The notes below the pieces were generated by a model that saw only the letters and a program-made list of their open reading frames with translations, was not told the DNA's origin and did no database searches. 64,000 nt of DNA from the NCBI RefSeq assembly GCF_019083805.1, contig NZ_JAHRDV010000002.1, positions 310,001-374,000 on the forward strand. The letters run 5' to 3'. The position numbers were made by a program, and so were the translations under genes. The DNA comes from Acetobacter estunensis. GTDB lineage: Bacteria > Pseudomonadota > Alphaproteobacteria > Acetobacterales > Acetobacteraceae. Positions 43,743 to 52,941 of the stretch are shown here, one piece after another (position 1 is the first letter of the stretch; each line of letters begins with the position of its first letter).

Positions 43743-45812
43743 TCAGCCCTTGTGAAACAATGAATATATTTCAGAGACTTTTTTATCGTATATCCGCGCC
43801 TCATGTTGACGCGAATATTTCCCGTACAGTCTTTCCACTCTCTCGCGCAACGCGTCCGCCGAACAGTCCATGAATCTCTCGATCTGCTCGACATAACGCA
43901 GAACCAGATCGCGATCATCCGCCGTTGCCCGCACCAGAAAAGCGGTATCCTCAGTCAAAAGTTCCGAAATGCCGCCGACATTGACCGAAATGATGGGCAC
44001 TTTCTTCTCGATGGCCTCCAGAATGATATTGGGCATGCCATCGAAAAGCGACGTGTAGAGGAAAGCATCCTGATCGGTGAACGGGATGCTGTCCAAACCG
44101 GTGAACGCTCCCATATAGGTCACATTGGGACACTCGGCGAAAAAGCCTACATCGAAAGAATCCAGCACGGAAGAGCCATAGACAAGAATATCCGGCGCGT
44201 CTTTGGAGGAGGACAGTTCTAGCGCGATCCGTCGCAGAATGTCGGGGCGTTTCTGGCGATCCAGACGGGAAGCCCATATAAGCCGGCGTGGGGCCGTCAC
44301 ATCGGACCGAGGAGGCGCATGTTCGGACGCACAGGCGTACAGAGCCGTCGTATGGCCTCTGTAACTAGGGATACGGTACACCAGCTCGTCAAGATTTCTT
44401 TGATGATCCGAGATGACATGATCGATCCAGCTGCGGTTCTCCCGCATAAATCTCAGTTCTGCGCCGTCCTCGTACATACGCCCTTCGAATACATGAAATG
44501 ACGAACAGAAGTAGAAATAAACTACTTCATGGGGAGCGAGAAACGCACCATGATCCGTCATGAGTTGTTCGCTGTAAGGACAGAACTTCAGAAATACCCG
44601 CGCATCGGGCGCAAGATTTTCGATCACCCGCAAGGTCATCTCGGATGTCAGAGACATCAGTTCGGGCGGAAGCAATGCCCCCAGATCAATGACATCCAGT
44701 CCTTCCGGCACCGGACTGCGCGCTTTTTCCGGCTCAAGATATTGGCCAAGAACAAGCAGGCAAGACCGTGTGGGATCCTTCATGGCGGAGCGAATGAAGT
44801 TGACGATGTATTTCTCCGCTCCTCCCCTTGAGAGAAAGGGCATGAGGAACACGTCCGTGTAACGCTTGTCGCCAAACCGGCGGCAGATTTTACCATAGAC
44901 ACGCCCAAAATCCTCGGACATGCCGAGCATGGTGAAGAATTTCTTCTCATGCCCCCAAACAGGTTGCACTTCAGGGTCTATGCGATTGGCATAGTAAATA
45001 AGCGAATTGATATAGGACGAATTCGTATAGCTATGGGAAAAATCATAATGCGTGGCAATCTTTGCGGGCGTTCTGTCCTGTTCCTTACTCAAGGAAAGAA
45101 AAGTGTCAGGCGCAAAGAAATCGCAATTCGGTGCCAGTTTCCGTCCACGAAGCGTCCGCATAATGCTGTCGGGACGCTGTCGGTAGAACACCACCGCATT
45201 GGACGCCACGACCAAATCAAAACCCGCCGCCACGGCGCGCAGATTTAAATCATAATCTTCAAAAGCATAGAGCGGGTCATTGGCGCAATCGGTGTAAGCA
45301 AGCGCAAGAAGTTCTTCGCGCCTCGCCATGATGCGCGACACATAAGGATGGCCGCCCGCCAGACGGTAAATACCTACATCACGCAATTCGTACAATCGCG
45401 CAACGAAACTGTCACACCCGAATGCATGATAATACTCTGGAAAAACAATCGCCCTTTCAGAAGTCTGTGCCAATCTCGTGTGCAGGGCGTGAAGGTAATT
45501 CACACACACCAGATCATCCGCATCGGCCGTTGCAATGTAGCGTCCCGCCGCGGCTCGAATACCGTGATTACGCGCGAGTCCTAACGATTTTACACAGATC
45601 GTTTCTTTCTTCACCGACTTGAAAAGCGCGAAATCGTAAGTATCGATCACCCGGCGCGTGGTTGCGTCGGGGTTGTCCAGCACGATCACCAGTTCGGACT
45701 TCAGTCCATGATTGCCCGCATGCGCGATCGTCTCTCCCAGCGAACGAAGAGTCGGACAGATCAGTTCTCCTTCGTTATGAACATTCAGAACGATGGAAAT
45801 ATCATAAGGCAT
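43743..45812 (-). CDS. Glycosyltransferase with fused GT2 (GT-A) and GT4 (GT-B) domains
   Basis: The 689-residue protein has an N-terminal GT-A domain with DISIVLNVHNEG, the DxD-like ATADADD (residues 95-101), and the FEDYDL acidic motif (about 190), all intact. A linker leads to a GT-B domain (about 320-689) with SRGGAEKYIVNF, RLIWASRLDRQKRPD and EAIEKKVPIISVNVGGISELL, the GT4 E-x7-E motif. Two catalytic domains in one chain suggest two successive sugar additions to a surface polysaccharide or glycolipid. It is first in the cluster; a promoter is predicted upstream at 45879-45907. Confidence 0.87.
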   Translation of the reverse strand: MPYDISIVLNVHNEGELICPTLRSLGETIAHAGNHGLKSELVIVLDNPDATTRRVIDTYDFALFKSVKKETICVKSLGLARNHGIRAAAGRYIATADADDLVCVNYLHALHTRLAQTSERAIVFPEYYHAFGCDSFVARLYELRDVGIYRLAGGHPYVSRIMARREELLALAYTDCANDPLYAFEDYDLNLRAVAAGFDLVVASNAVVFYRQRPDSIMRTLRGRKLAPNCDFFAPDTFLSLSKEQDRTPAKIATHYDFSHSYTNSSYINSLIYYANRIDPEVQPVWGHEKKFFTMLGMSEDFGRVYGKICRRFGDKRYTDVFLMPFLSRGGAEKYIVNFIRSAMKDPTRSCLLVLGQYLEPEKARSPVPEGLDVIDLGALLPPELMSLTSEMTLRVIENLAPDARVFLKFCPYSEQLMTDHGAFLAPHEVVYFYFCSSFHVFEGRMYEDGAELRFMRENRSWIDHVISDHQRNLDELVYRIPSYRGHTTALYACASEHAPPRSDVTAPRRLIWASRLDRQKRPDILRRIALELSSSKDAPDILVYGSSVLDSFDVGFFAECPNVTYMGAFTGLDSIPFTDQDAFLYTSLFDGMPNIILEAIEKKVPIISVNVGGISELLTEDTAFLVRATADDRDLVLRYVEQIERFMDCSADALRERVERLYGKYSRQHEARIYDKKVSEIYSLFHKG

Positions 45813-45878
45813 AACGTGTTTTACCGACCTGACAGAGGCATTGTTACAAAATTAAGACAACTCGATACAAAGATTTCG

Positions 45879-45907
45879 ATTTTATTGCATGTTTTTATCG
45901 AACGCAA
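45879..45907 (-). promoter_or_regulatory. Predicted promoter of the glycan cluster
   Basis: On the minus strand, TTGCGT (45902-45907) and TAAAAT (45879-45884) are separated by exactly 17 bases in an AT-rich stretch. The 5' untranslated region would be about 60 bases. The spacing and the strong -10 box support it, although the -35 box is only half consensus. Confidence 0.5.
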
Positions 45908-46049
45908 AACTCGGACACAGACGCTATAGTTCGCTGTTGCCCCTGGCTTTGTCAGGACCAGCTCCAGGCTGTAGACCCGTCCATAAATCATGAAGCCGGA
46001 TCGCTCTCATCGGAGAGCCGCCACTCCGGCCCTAAGGGGAGAGCAAAGA

Positions 46050-46385
46050 GTGAGTGTCGAAGAAAAATGCCCCGAGTGTGGCTCCGAGCACGTCTATAAC
46101 GACGGAAGCCTGTGGGTCTGTCCCGATTGCGGTCATGAATGCTCGGAACTGGGGGCGGCAAAAGGACCGGAAATCCGTGACGCCAATGGCAACGTACTGG
46201 CGGACGGAGACACCGTGACCGTTATCAAAGACCTGAAAATCAAAGGCTCATCGCAGGTGGTCAAAGGCGGGACCAAGGTGAAGAACATCCACCTCACCGA
46301 TGGCGCAGACGGTCATGACATCGCCTGCAAGATTCCGGGTATCGGCGCGATGAACCTGAAATCTGAATTCGTGAAAAAGGCCTGA
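46050..46385 (+). CDS. yjdM: YjdM/PhnA-like zinc-ribbon protein
   Basis: The 111-residue protein has the same length as E. coli YjdM. Two CxxC pairs (C7/C10 and C24/C27) form a zinc ribbon, followed by an SH3-like domain with GDTVTVIKDLKIKG and KNIHL. The family name alkylphosphonate utilisation protein is historical; the role is not established. The start is a GTG at 46050 with GGGGAGAGC eight bases upstream, which gives the family length; an earlier ATG at 45990 adds 20 basic residues. It stands alone between the glycan cluster promoter and a Nudix gene. Confidence 0.9.
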   Translation: MSVEEKCPECGSEHVYNDGSLWVCPDCGHECSELGAAKGPEIRDANGNVLADGDTVTVIKDLKIKGSSQVVKGGTKVKNIHLTDGADGHDIACKIPGIGAMNLKSEFVKKA

Positions 46386-46479
46386 CAAACATCCACGCTC
46401 CCTCATTGTGGAAACCGGTTGTCAGCTTTCAACTGGCACAACAGGATGAAACCCAGTGTCACCAAACAGGAGCCCAGAC

Positions 46480-46887
46480 ATGGCAGGAGATGTGATCCGC
46501 GTCGCCACCGCCCTCATCAACAATGAGGATGACGATCTCCTTGTGGTGCGCAAAACCGGCACGGACGCGTTCATGTTGCCCGGCGGCAAGATCGAAGATG
46601 GGGAAGATCCGACCACTGCTGTCCTACGCGAACTGGAAGAAGAACTGGGCGTGGTCCTTCATCCAGATGTACTGCGATCTTTCGGTACGTTTTCCGCTCC
46701 TGCCGCCAATGAACCCGGCTATACCGTGGAGGCCACCATCTTTGCGGTCAGCACACGCTGCACTCCCCAGCCGCAGGCCGAGATTGCGGACATGATCTGG
46801 ATCGATCCCGCACGGCCGGGTTCATTGATCCTCGCTCCCCTCTTGAAAACCTGCGTTCTGCCCCGTCTGGCCGGTACGGTCGCCTAA
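46480..46887 (+). CDS. Nudix hydrolase
   Basis: The 135-residue protein contains a full Nudix box ([20 protein letters not shown] and onward). The beta strands before it ([18 protein letters not shown]) complete the fold. Nucleotide-derivative hydrolysis is expected; the substrate is unknown. The ATG at 46480 has ACAGGAGCC seven bases before; the frame opens with a GTG eight codons upstream. It lies 23 bp before mazG. Two nucleotide-sanitation enzymes in a row suggest a house-cleaning pair. Confidence 0.88.
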   Translation: MAGDVIRVATALINNEDDDLLVVRKTGTDAFMLPGGKIEDGEDPTTAVLRELEEELGVVLHPDVLRSFGTFSAPAANEPGYTVEATIFAVSTRCTPQPQAEIADMIWIDPARPGSLILAPLLKTCVLPRLAGTVA

Positions 46888-46910
46888 TCTCCTCTGTCCC
46901 CGAGAGTTCC

Positions 46911-47762
46911 ATGAGCAAGTCCTTTCCCACTGACGCACCCTCCGACCCAACCGTGACAAACGCCGCCAAAGCGATTGAGCGTCTGGTGCAGATCATGGGA
47001 CGATTGCGCGATCCCAAGACCGGCTGCGCATGGGACGTCCAGCAGACACCCAGGACCATCGCGCCCTACGCCATAGAGGAAGCCTATGAGGTGGCCGATG
47101 CTATTGAGCGTGAGGCGTGGAATGAAGTTGCGGATGAACTGGGCGACCTGTTGCTGCAGGTTGTATTCCAGTCCCGCATGGCTCAGGAAAAAGAACGTTT
47201 CAATTTTGCCGATGTCGCGAACCTGATTGCGGACAAGATGGTACGCCGCCATCCGCATGTTTTCGGCAATGACGATCAGGATACGGCCGCAGGACTGGAT
47301 CTTTCGGCACAATGGGAACAGAGCAAGGAAGAGGAGCGCCGGGCACGCAATGAGCATGGCGCTCTTGCTGGTATCCCGCTTTCCCTCCCAGCTCTGCTCC
47401 GCGCCCGCAAGCTGGCGGCCCGCGCAGCCCGAGTAGGGTTCGATTGGCCAGAAGTGGACGGGGTGATCGCCAAGGTTCACGAGGAAATGGCGGAAGTGGA
47501 AGCCGAGATCGCGTCAGGTGACCGAGCGGCCCTCGCGGATGAAATGGGTGATCTGCTTTTCTCGGTGGCGAGTCTTGCCCGGCGTTTCGACCTCGACCCG
47601 GAGGCCTGTCTGCGTCAGGCGAACGACAAGTTCTCCCGCCGTTTCGGAGCGGTGGAAGGCCATCTTGCACAGAAGGGACTTGGCCCGAGCGACTGCTCCG
47701 TCGAGCAACTCGATGCGGTGTGGAACACGGTCAAGGCAGAAGAAAAAGCAAAATCCACCTGA
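46911..47762 (+). CDS. mazG: Nucleoside triphosphate pyrophosphohydrolase MazG
   Basis: MazG hydrolyses nucleoside triphosphates to monophosphates and pyrophosphate, removing damaged nucleotides and lowering ppGpp in E. coli. The 283-residue protein has two MazG modules. The first has PYAIEEAYEVADAI and ADELGDLLLQVVF; the second has KVHEEMAEVEAEI and ADEMGDLLFSVA. These supply the ExxE(12-28)ExxD metal ligands. Length is normal. It converges on the TPR protein with a 3 bp gap and has no obvious terminator between. Confidence 0.95.
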   Translation: MSKSFPTDAPSDPTVTNAAKAIERLVQIMGRLRDPKTGCAWDVQQTPRTIAPYAIEEAYEVADAIEREAWNEVADELGDLLLQVVFQSRMAQEKERFNFADVANLIADKMVRRHPHVFGNDDQDTAAGLDLSAQWEQSKEEERRARNEHGALAGIPLSLPALLRARKLAARAARVGFDWPEVDGVIAKVHEEMAEVEAEIASGDRAALADEMGDLLFSVASLARRFDLDPEACLRQANDKFSRRFGAVEGHLAQKGLGPSDCSVEQLDAVWNTVKAEEKAKST

Positions 47763-47765
47763 GTT

Positions 47766-49604
47766 TCAACGAGCCTGCGCTCTGCGCCTCAGTTGCTTGC
47801 TCACTTCCATCAGCGGCGCCTTCCACGCCTCCGATGGAAGATCGGGTGTTGTCTGCGCAAACATTCGCAATTGCGGATACCACAGGCTCTCTCCCGTCTG
47901 CGCGGACCAGTTCCCTGCCCGCCACCGCCAGTCTCCACCGAACCGGTTCAGCAGCCACACGGGCACACCCAGCGCGCCTGCAAGATGCACCATTGCCGTA
48001 TCGACCGAGATCACGAGATCCAGCGTCTCCATCACAGCGGCTGTCGTGGCCATGTCGCCCGCAGGCAACGGCTCGAACCCGCCGGGCGCGTCTCCCGGCT
48101 GAAGTGAGATCCACTCGATATCCGGCACGTCCAGAAGTGGCCCAAGCCACTCCACCTTGAGCGAACGCCGCCGATCGAACCGGTAAGCCGGGTTGCCGGA
48201 CCAGCACAGCCCCACCCGCATTTTCCCTTTATTCGCAATGGAACGCCGCACAGAGCCGGCGGTTAAATAAACGGTTTCACCCGGCGGAACACTGACTCCC
48301 AACACATGAGGCAAACTGAGCAACGAAGTCCGCGCAGCAACCTTTGCCGCATTGGAGTCTGTGCCAATCACGAGACGTCCGCTCTGCCGCGCGTCCTTCC
48401 AGACAGGCAGATCGAGAGAAGATTCGATCAGCCGCCTCATACTGTCGGGCACCAACAGAAAAACCGGAGCACGGAGCAAAGCAAGCGGGACGAAACGCAG
48501 AAACTGAATGAAGTCTCCCAGCCCCTGCTCCCCGCAGAGCAACACGCGCCCACTGACGGTTTCACCCCTCCAGTCCGGCACGTCCGGGCGAGGCCATGGT
48601 TGCACCAGACTGCGCCGCGCCTCGAAATCACGCCACCCTTTGTCAAAGAGCCCCTGCCCCAGTTCCAACGTACCCAGATTGAAACGCGCCCGCTCCGCAT
48701 CGCGGCTCTCGGGAGCCTGTTCCATCACACCACGAAACAGAGCGGCCGCCTCCTCCGTATGGCCAAGTTCCGCCAGAAGCGTGCCTCGGTTGAGAACGAT
48801 ACGCGGATCATCGGGCTGCAAGGCAGTCGCATGATCCAGCGCCTGACGCGCAGAACGCAGATCTCCCATGGCCATGCGCGTTAGCCCAAGATTGGTCCAT
48901 GTTTCGGCGGTCGGAGTGGCTGTCACACAGGCTTGGGTCAAAGCTTCGTCGGCCGCATCCAACCGTCCAAGTTCGAACAGAACTGCTCCATGATTAGCCG
49001 CCGCCGCTGGATCATGAGGGCGTAAAGTGCGTATTTCGGCAAACAGACGTTCGGCCTCATCCAATTCTCCGAGGGCCGCCAACAAGCTGCCTTCGGCATG
49101 ACGTGTCAGAACATCATCCGGCGCTGCGAGCCGCCTCGCCTCACGCAGTTCCACCCGCGCCCGGTCGGGTTGACCGGTACGAGCGAGGAATTGTCCCAGA
49201 ACGAGATGATGCCCCGCTTCCAGAGGCCGAAGTTTCACGGCGCAGCGCAATTCGCTTTCCGCCGCCGCCAATTCTCCCATGGTCTCCAGCACATCCGCAA
49301 GCGCTAGAGAAATGGACGGATCGAATGGATCGTTCAGCGCGGCCACATGCAGCGCGGCACGAGCAGCCTCGGCATGTCCGGCACGCAAAAGAGCAAGGCC
49401 CAGCGTGACATGCCACGCTGGACGTGGATCGGCTTTTACCGCAAGACCGCCATACGCAATGGCGAGATCGAACCGTCCGAGATCATAGGCGGTGCGGGCC
49501 AGTGCGTGAAGGATGTCAGCGTTGTCGGGCTCTTCCTCCCGCCTGCGCTTGAGGGCAAGAAAAAGTTCTTCCGGATCGGTTGAGGCGGGAAGATTCATAA
49601 TCAC
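47766..49604 (-). CDS. Tetratricopeptide repeat protein fused to a glycosyltransferase-like domain
   Basis: Residues about 20-310 form a series of TPR units (ADILHALARTAYDLGRFD, AWHVTLGLALLRAGHAEAA, and similar). The C-terminal part has a GT-B fold related to family 9 and TPR-linked transferases: RVGLCWSGNPAYRFDRRRSL, then DLVISVDTAMVHLAGALGVPVWLL, then the WRWRAGNWSA... WYPQLRMF tail. The architecture resembles O-GlcNAc transferase-type or TPR-glycosyltransferase proteins, which modify proteins or lipopolysaccharide. At 612 residues it is full-length. The start is ATG at 49604; an ATG at 49598 is equally possible. Confidence 0.85.
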   Translation of the reverse strand: MIMNLPASTDPEELFLALKRRREEEPDNADILHALARTAYDLGRFDLAIAYGGLAVKADPRPAWHVTLGLALLRAGHAEAARAALHVAALNDPFDPSISLALADVLETMGELAAAESELRCAVKLRPLEAGHHLVLGQFLARTGQPDRARVELREARRLAAPDDVLTRHAEGSLLAALGELDEAERLFAEIRTLRPHDPAAAANHGAVLFELGRLDAADEALTQACVTATPTAETWTNLGLTRMAMGDLRSARQALDHATALQPDDPRIVLNRGTLLAELGHTEEAAALFRGVMEQAPESRDAERARFNLGTLELGQGLFDKGWRDFEARRSLVQPWPRPDVPDWRGETVSGRVLLCGEQGLGDFIQFLRFVPLALLRAPVFLLVPDSMRRLIESSLDLPVWKDARQSGRLVIGTDSNAAKVAARTSLLSLPHVLGVSVPPGETVYLTAGSVRRSIANKGKMRVGLCWSGNPAYRFDRRRSLKVEWLGPLLDVPDIEWISLQPGDAPGGFEPLPAGDMATTAAVMETLDLVISVDTAMVHLAGALGVPVWLLNRFGGDWRWRAGNWSAQTGESLWYPQLRMFAQTTPDLPSEAWKAPLMEVSKQLRRRAQAR

Positions 49605-49649
49605 CCAGCCTGCCCTCTTGCGGCTGTCAGGGCAAACGCTGTCTGTGGA

Positions 49650-51314
49650 TCAGTAGCCTGCACTGCCGGACTGGCGCAGCAACCCCGTCGCTTCCCGACC
49701 AGCAAGGGAGAGTGCGACCGCCTCCGCCACACGGATGCCGTCGATGGCCGCGGACAGAATGCCCCCCGCATAGCCAGCACCCTCACCTGCGGGAAAAAGA
49801 CCGCGAGTGTTCGGGCTTTCGCCATTCTGTTGACGGGCGATACGTAGGGGCGAGGATGTGCGCGTCTCCACGCCTGTAAGAACGGCATCCCCCAGCGCAA
49901 AGGCTGAAAGTTTACCTGCGAAAGCCGGAAGCGCTTCGCGCATGGCGTGCAGAACGAAGTCCGGGAGGCAACCGTCCAAACTGGTGGGCGTCACACCGGG
50001 CTTGTAGGACGGCTCGACACCGCCGAGGTGAGTGGAAGACCTGTTTTCGAGGAAATCCGCCACACGCTGGGCAGGAGCGCGGTACTCTCCTTCTCCCGCA
50101 AGAAACGCCTGCCGTTCCCAGTGACGCTGGAAGGCGATACCCGCCAGCGGATCGTCCGGGTAATCCTCGCCAGGCCGCAGTTCGACCACGATCCCGGAAT
50201 TGGCGTTTCGTTCCGCGCGCGAATACTGGCTCATGCCATTCGTCACCACCTGTCCTTCCTCAGACGTGGCCGCAACGACCGTGCCGCCGGGACACATGCA
50301 GAAGGAATACACGCCGCGTCCATTGCTCGCATGGTGCACAAGCTTGTAATCCGCTGCTCCCAGTTCCTTTGCGCCGGCCTGTAGTCCGAAGCGATCCGCG
50401 TCGATCAATGACTGCGGATGCTCGATGCGAACGCCGATGGAAAACGGCTTGGTCGCCATTTCCACTCCTTGTCGATGGAGCGTGGTGAACGTGTCGCGCG
50501 CACTGTGGCCCACCGCAAGAATGACATGAGAGGCCGCGATCTCTTCACCCGACGCCAAGCGCACACCGCACACATGCCGGTCCTGATCCAGCACCAGTTC
50601 GTCCACACGCGTGCTGAAACGGTATTCCCCACCCGCGTCCTCGATTTCACGGCGCATATGCTCAACCATGGAGACAAGGCGAAACGTGCCGATATGGGGT
50701 TTCGAGAGATAGAGAATCTCTTCCGGCGCACCGGCGCGGACAAACTCACGCAGAACCTTGAAGCCCAGATGACGCGGATCTTTCACCTGACTGTGCAGCT
50801 TGCCGTCCGAAAAGGTTCCGGCCCCACCTTCGCCGAACTGCACATTGCTCTCGGGCGTAAACACGGATTTGCGCCAAAGCGCGAACGTATCGACCGTTCG
50901 CTCGCGCACCGGCTTCCCACGTTCGAGTACAAGCGGGCGCAGTCCCATCTGCGCAAGAATCAGGGCCGCCATCAGCCCACATGGTCCCGCTCCGATGATG
51001 ACCGGACGGACAAACCCTACTTGCCCGGTTAGTGCCGGCACATCCACATCGGGAAAACGGTACTGCGTGTCCGGCGTCAGGCGCACGCGCGGATCGTCGC
51101 GAAACTTTTCCACGATCGCCGCTTCATCACGCAGTTCGCAATCGAGCGTATAGACGAGGCGAATGTTGCCCTTGTGTCGGGCGTCGTAACCACGACGGGC
51201 CACATGCACGGCCAGAACATCCTGTGGAGCCATAGCAAGCCGTTGCGCGACGGCTGACACAAGAGCGTCCGGTTCATGATCCAGAGGCAGGAGGATTTCA
51301 GTGACTCGGATCAT
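49650..51314 (-). CDS. FAD-dependent oxidoreductase (COG2509-type dehydrogenase)
   Basis: The 554-residue protein has an N-terminal alpha/beta domain of about 100 residues, then a dinucleotide-binding GAGPCGL (108-114) and LVLERG. It also has SNVQFGEGGAGTFSDGKL, a signature of this family, and the late FAD motif GLFPAGEGAGYAGGILSAA. The family is conserved in bacteria, but the substrate has not been established; they are sometimes named uncharacterised FAD-dependent dehydrogenase. The gene ends 45 bp from the TPR gene start and may be co-transcribed with it, reading leftward. It is divergent from the ABC ATPase gene. Confidence 0.85.
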   Translation of the reverse strand: MIRVTEILLPLDHEPDALVSAVAQRLAMAPQDVLAVHVARRGYDARHKGNIRLVYTLDCELRDEAAIVEKFRDDPRVRLTPDTQYRFPDVDVPALTGQVGFVRPVIIGAGPCGLMAALILAQMGLRPLVLERGKPVRERTVDTFALWRKSVFTPESNVQFGEGGAGTFSDGKLHSQVKDPRHLGFKVLREFVRAGAPEEILYLSKPHIGTFRLVSMVEHMRREIEDAGGEYRFSTRVDELVLDQDRHVCGVRLASGEEIAASHVILAVGHSARDTFTTLHRQGVEMATKPFSIGVRIEHPQSLIDADRFGLQAGAKELGAADYKLVHHASNGRGVYSFCMCPGGTVVAATSEEGQVVTNGMSQYSRAERNANSGIVVELRPGEDYPDDPLAGIAFQRHWERQAFLAGEGEYRAPAQRVADFLENRSSTHLGGVEPSYKPGVTPTSLDGCLPDFVLHAMREALPAFAGKLSAFALGDAVLTGVETRTSSPLRIARQQNGESPNTRGLFPAGEGAGYAGGILSAAIDGIRVAEAVALSLAGREATGLLRQSGSAGY

Positions 51315-51539
51315 GACAGGAAACGGCCCATCCCTCGGCTTGAACTACAGGAAAACAGCGGAACCCACTCCGCCCGCCTGCCCGCTCTTAGGCCGCCCGT
51401 CATGACCCCATCAAGGGGCATGCGCATGATCGTCACCGATCCGGGGTTCCGCCCATCCGCGTGAGAGGATAATTTTACGGCCAGTGCCATCGCACGACGC
51501 GACTGCGCGCCCTGATATTTGCATGGCACAGGATCCTTC

Positions 51540-52901
51540 ATGACCGACGCCTCTGCTTCTCCTCCTCCACCCCGCAGTGACATCCTGCTGTCCTTGCGGG
51601 GCATAAGCCAGAGCTATCCTCACGAAAATGGCGCCCGCGACGGCTCCTCTGTAAAAGTGCTGGACGATATCTCGCTCGATGTCGCATCCGGGGAAATCGT
51701 TGGACTGCTCGGACGGTCCGGCTCCGGCAAATCCATGCTTCTGCGCATCATGTCCGGGCTATTGCAGCCCGAAGAGGGCAGCGTGTTGTGGCATGGTGCA
51801 CCCATGAGTGGCCCTGTTCCGGGTGTGGCGATGGTTTTCCAGACTCCGGCGTTGTTTCCCTGGCTCAATGTGGAAGACAACGTCGAGCTGGTGCTTGAAG
51901 CCACCGAACTGAACCGCCAGCAACGCAAGATCCGAGCGGAAGAAGCAATGGACCTGGTCGGTCTGGGAGGACATGAGAACGCGCGTCCGCACGAACTCGG
52001 CGGTGGTCTGGCCCAGCGCGCGGGTATCGCGCGGGCGTTGGCGGTGCATCCGGAACTGCTGCTGATGGACGAACCGTTTTCATCGCTGGACGTGCTGAGT
52101 GGCGAAAACCTGCGCACCGATCTGGTCGAGCTGTGGTGCGAGGGTAAGCTGCCCGTCAAATCCATCCTCATGGTCACGCACAATATCGAGGAAGCGGTCT
52201 TGATGTGTGACCGTATCCTCGTCTTCTCCGCCAACCCGGGGCATGTGGAGCATGAGATCGCGGTGACGCTGGAACATCCGCGCAGCCGCGACGATCCGGC
52301 TTTCGTGGAACTGGTGGACCGTATCTACGCCCTGATGACACGCCGCGCGGCCGTCATTTCGGAGGCGATGCTGCCCGAGGAACGTGCAGCCCTTCCACCG
52401 ACGCCGCAGCATACCCCGATCACACCCGTCACGGTCGGCAGTATGATTGGTCTGATCGAGGCATTGGCGGCAGATCCGCTCGAAGGTCGCGCCGACCTGC
52501 CCCTGCTGGCCGCCCGGGCGCAACTCGCACTGGATGATCTTTTCCCGCTGGTGGAAGCCTTGGAACTTCTGGAACTGGCCGAGCCGGAAGACGGGGACAT
52601 CCTGCTCACACAGGAAGGGCATCGCTTTGCCACCAGCGAATTCGATGAACGCAAGATCATCCTGCGCCACGCGCTGCTCAATGAAATCCCGCTGGTGAAA
52701 TCCATCTGCGCCGTACTGGACGAACGCCCCAACCACGCCGCCAGCGCCGAGAAGTTCCGTGAAGAACTCGAAGAATGCATGTCATCGGCTTACGCCCGGC
52801 AGACACTCCAGACGCTCATCATGTGGGCCCGTTATGCTGAGTTGTTCGATTATGACGAAGGAACGGACCAACTCGTGCTGAGCCGCGACGAAACGGACTG
52901 A
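51540..52901 (+). CDS. ABC transporter ATP-binding protein with AAA-associated C-terminal domain
   Basis: Residues 1-270 form an ABC ATPase of the nitrate/sulfonate/taurine class: Walker A GRSGSGKS (58-65), the Q-loop FQTPALFPWL, Walker B LLLMDEPFSSLD. The signature motif reads LGGGL rather than LSGGQ, so its Ser is replaced by Gly. The remaining 170 residues form the AAA-associated domain typical of a two-component exporter/importer subfamily. Such genes normally sit beside a permease gene; none is adjacent. The ATG at 51540 has AGGATCC upstream; the frame opens 7 codons earlier with TTG. It has 453 residues. Substrate unknown. Confidence 0.86.
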   Translation: MTDASASPPPPRSDILLSLRGISQSYPHENGARDGSSVKVLDDISLDVASGEIVGLLGRSGSGKSMLLRIMSGLLQPEEGSVLWHGAPMSGPVPGVAMVFQTPALFPWLNVEDNVELVLEATELNRQQRKIRAEEAMDLVGLGGHENARPHELGGGLAQRAGIARALAVHPELLLMDEPFSSLDVLSGENLRTDLVELWCEGKLPVKSILMVTHNIEEAVLMCDRILVFSANPGHVEHEIAVTLEHPRSRDDPAFVELVDRIYALMTRRAAVISEAMLPEERAALPPTPQHTPITPVTVGSMIGLIEALAADPLEGRADLPLLAARAQLALDDLFPLVEALELLELAEPEDGDILLTQEGHRFATSEFDERKIILRHALLNEIPLVKSICAVLDERPNHAASAEKFREELEECMSSAYARQTLQTLIMWARYAELFDYDEGTDQLVLSRDETD

Positions 52902-52935
52902 GAAAGGGATTGCTGGCAGGCGCAGTCCCTTTCTC
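52900..52935. terminator. Convergent hairpin terminator
   Basis: GAGAAAGGGA (52900-52909) pairs perfectly with TCCCTTTCTC (52926-52935) across a 16-base loop. It starts within the ABC ATPase stop codon and lies just before the convergent M16 gene. It lacks a strong T run, so it may act with A/T-rich flanks in both directions. Confidence 0.65.
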
Positions 52936-52941
52936 CGTTCC

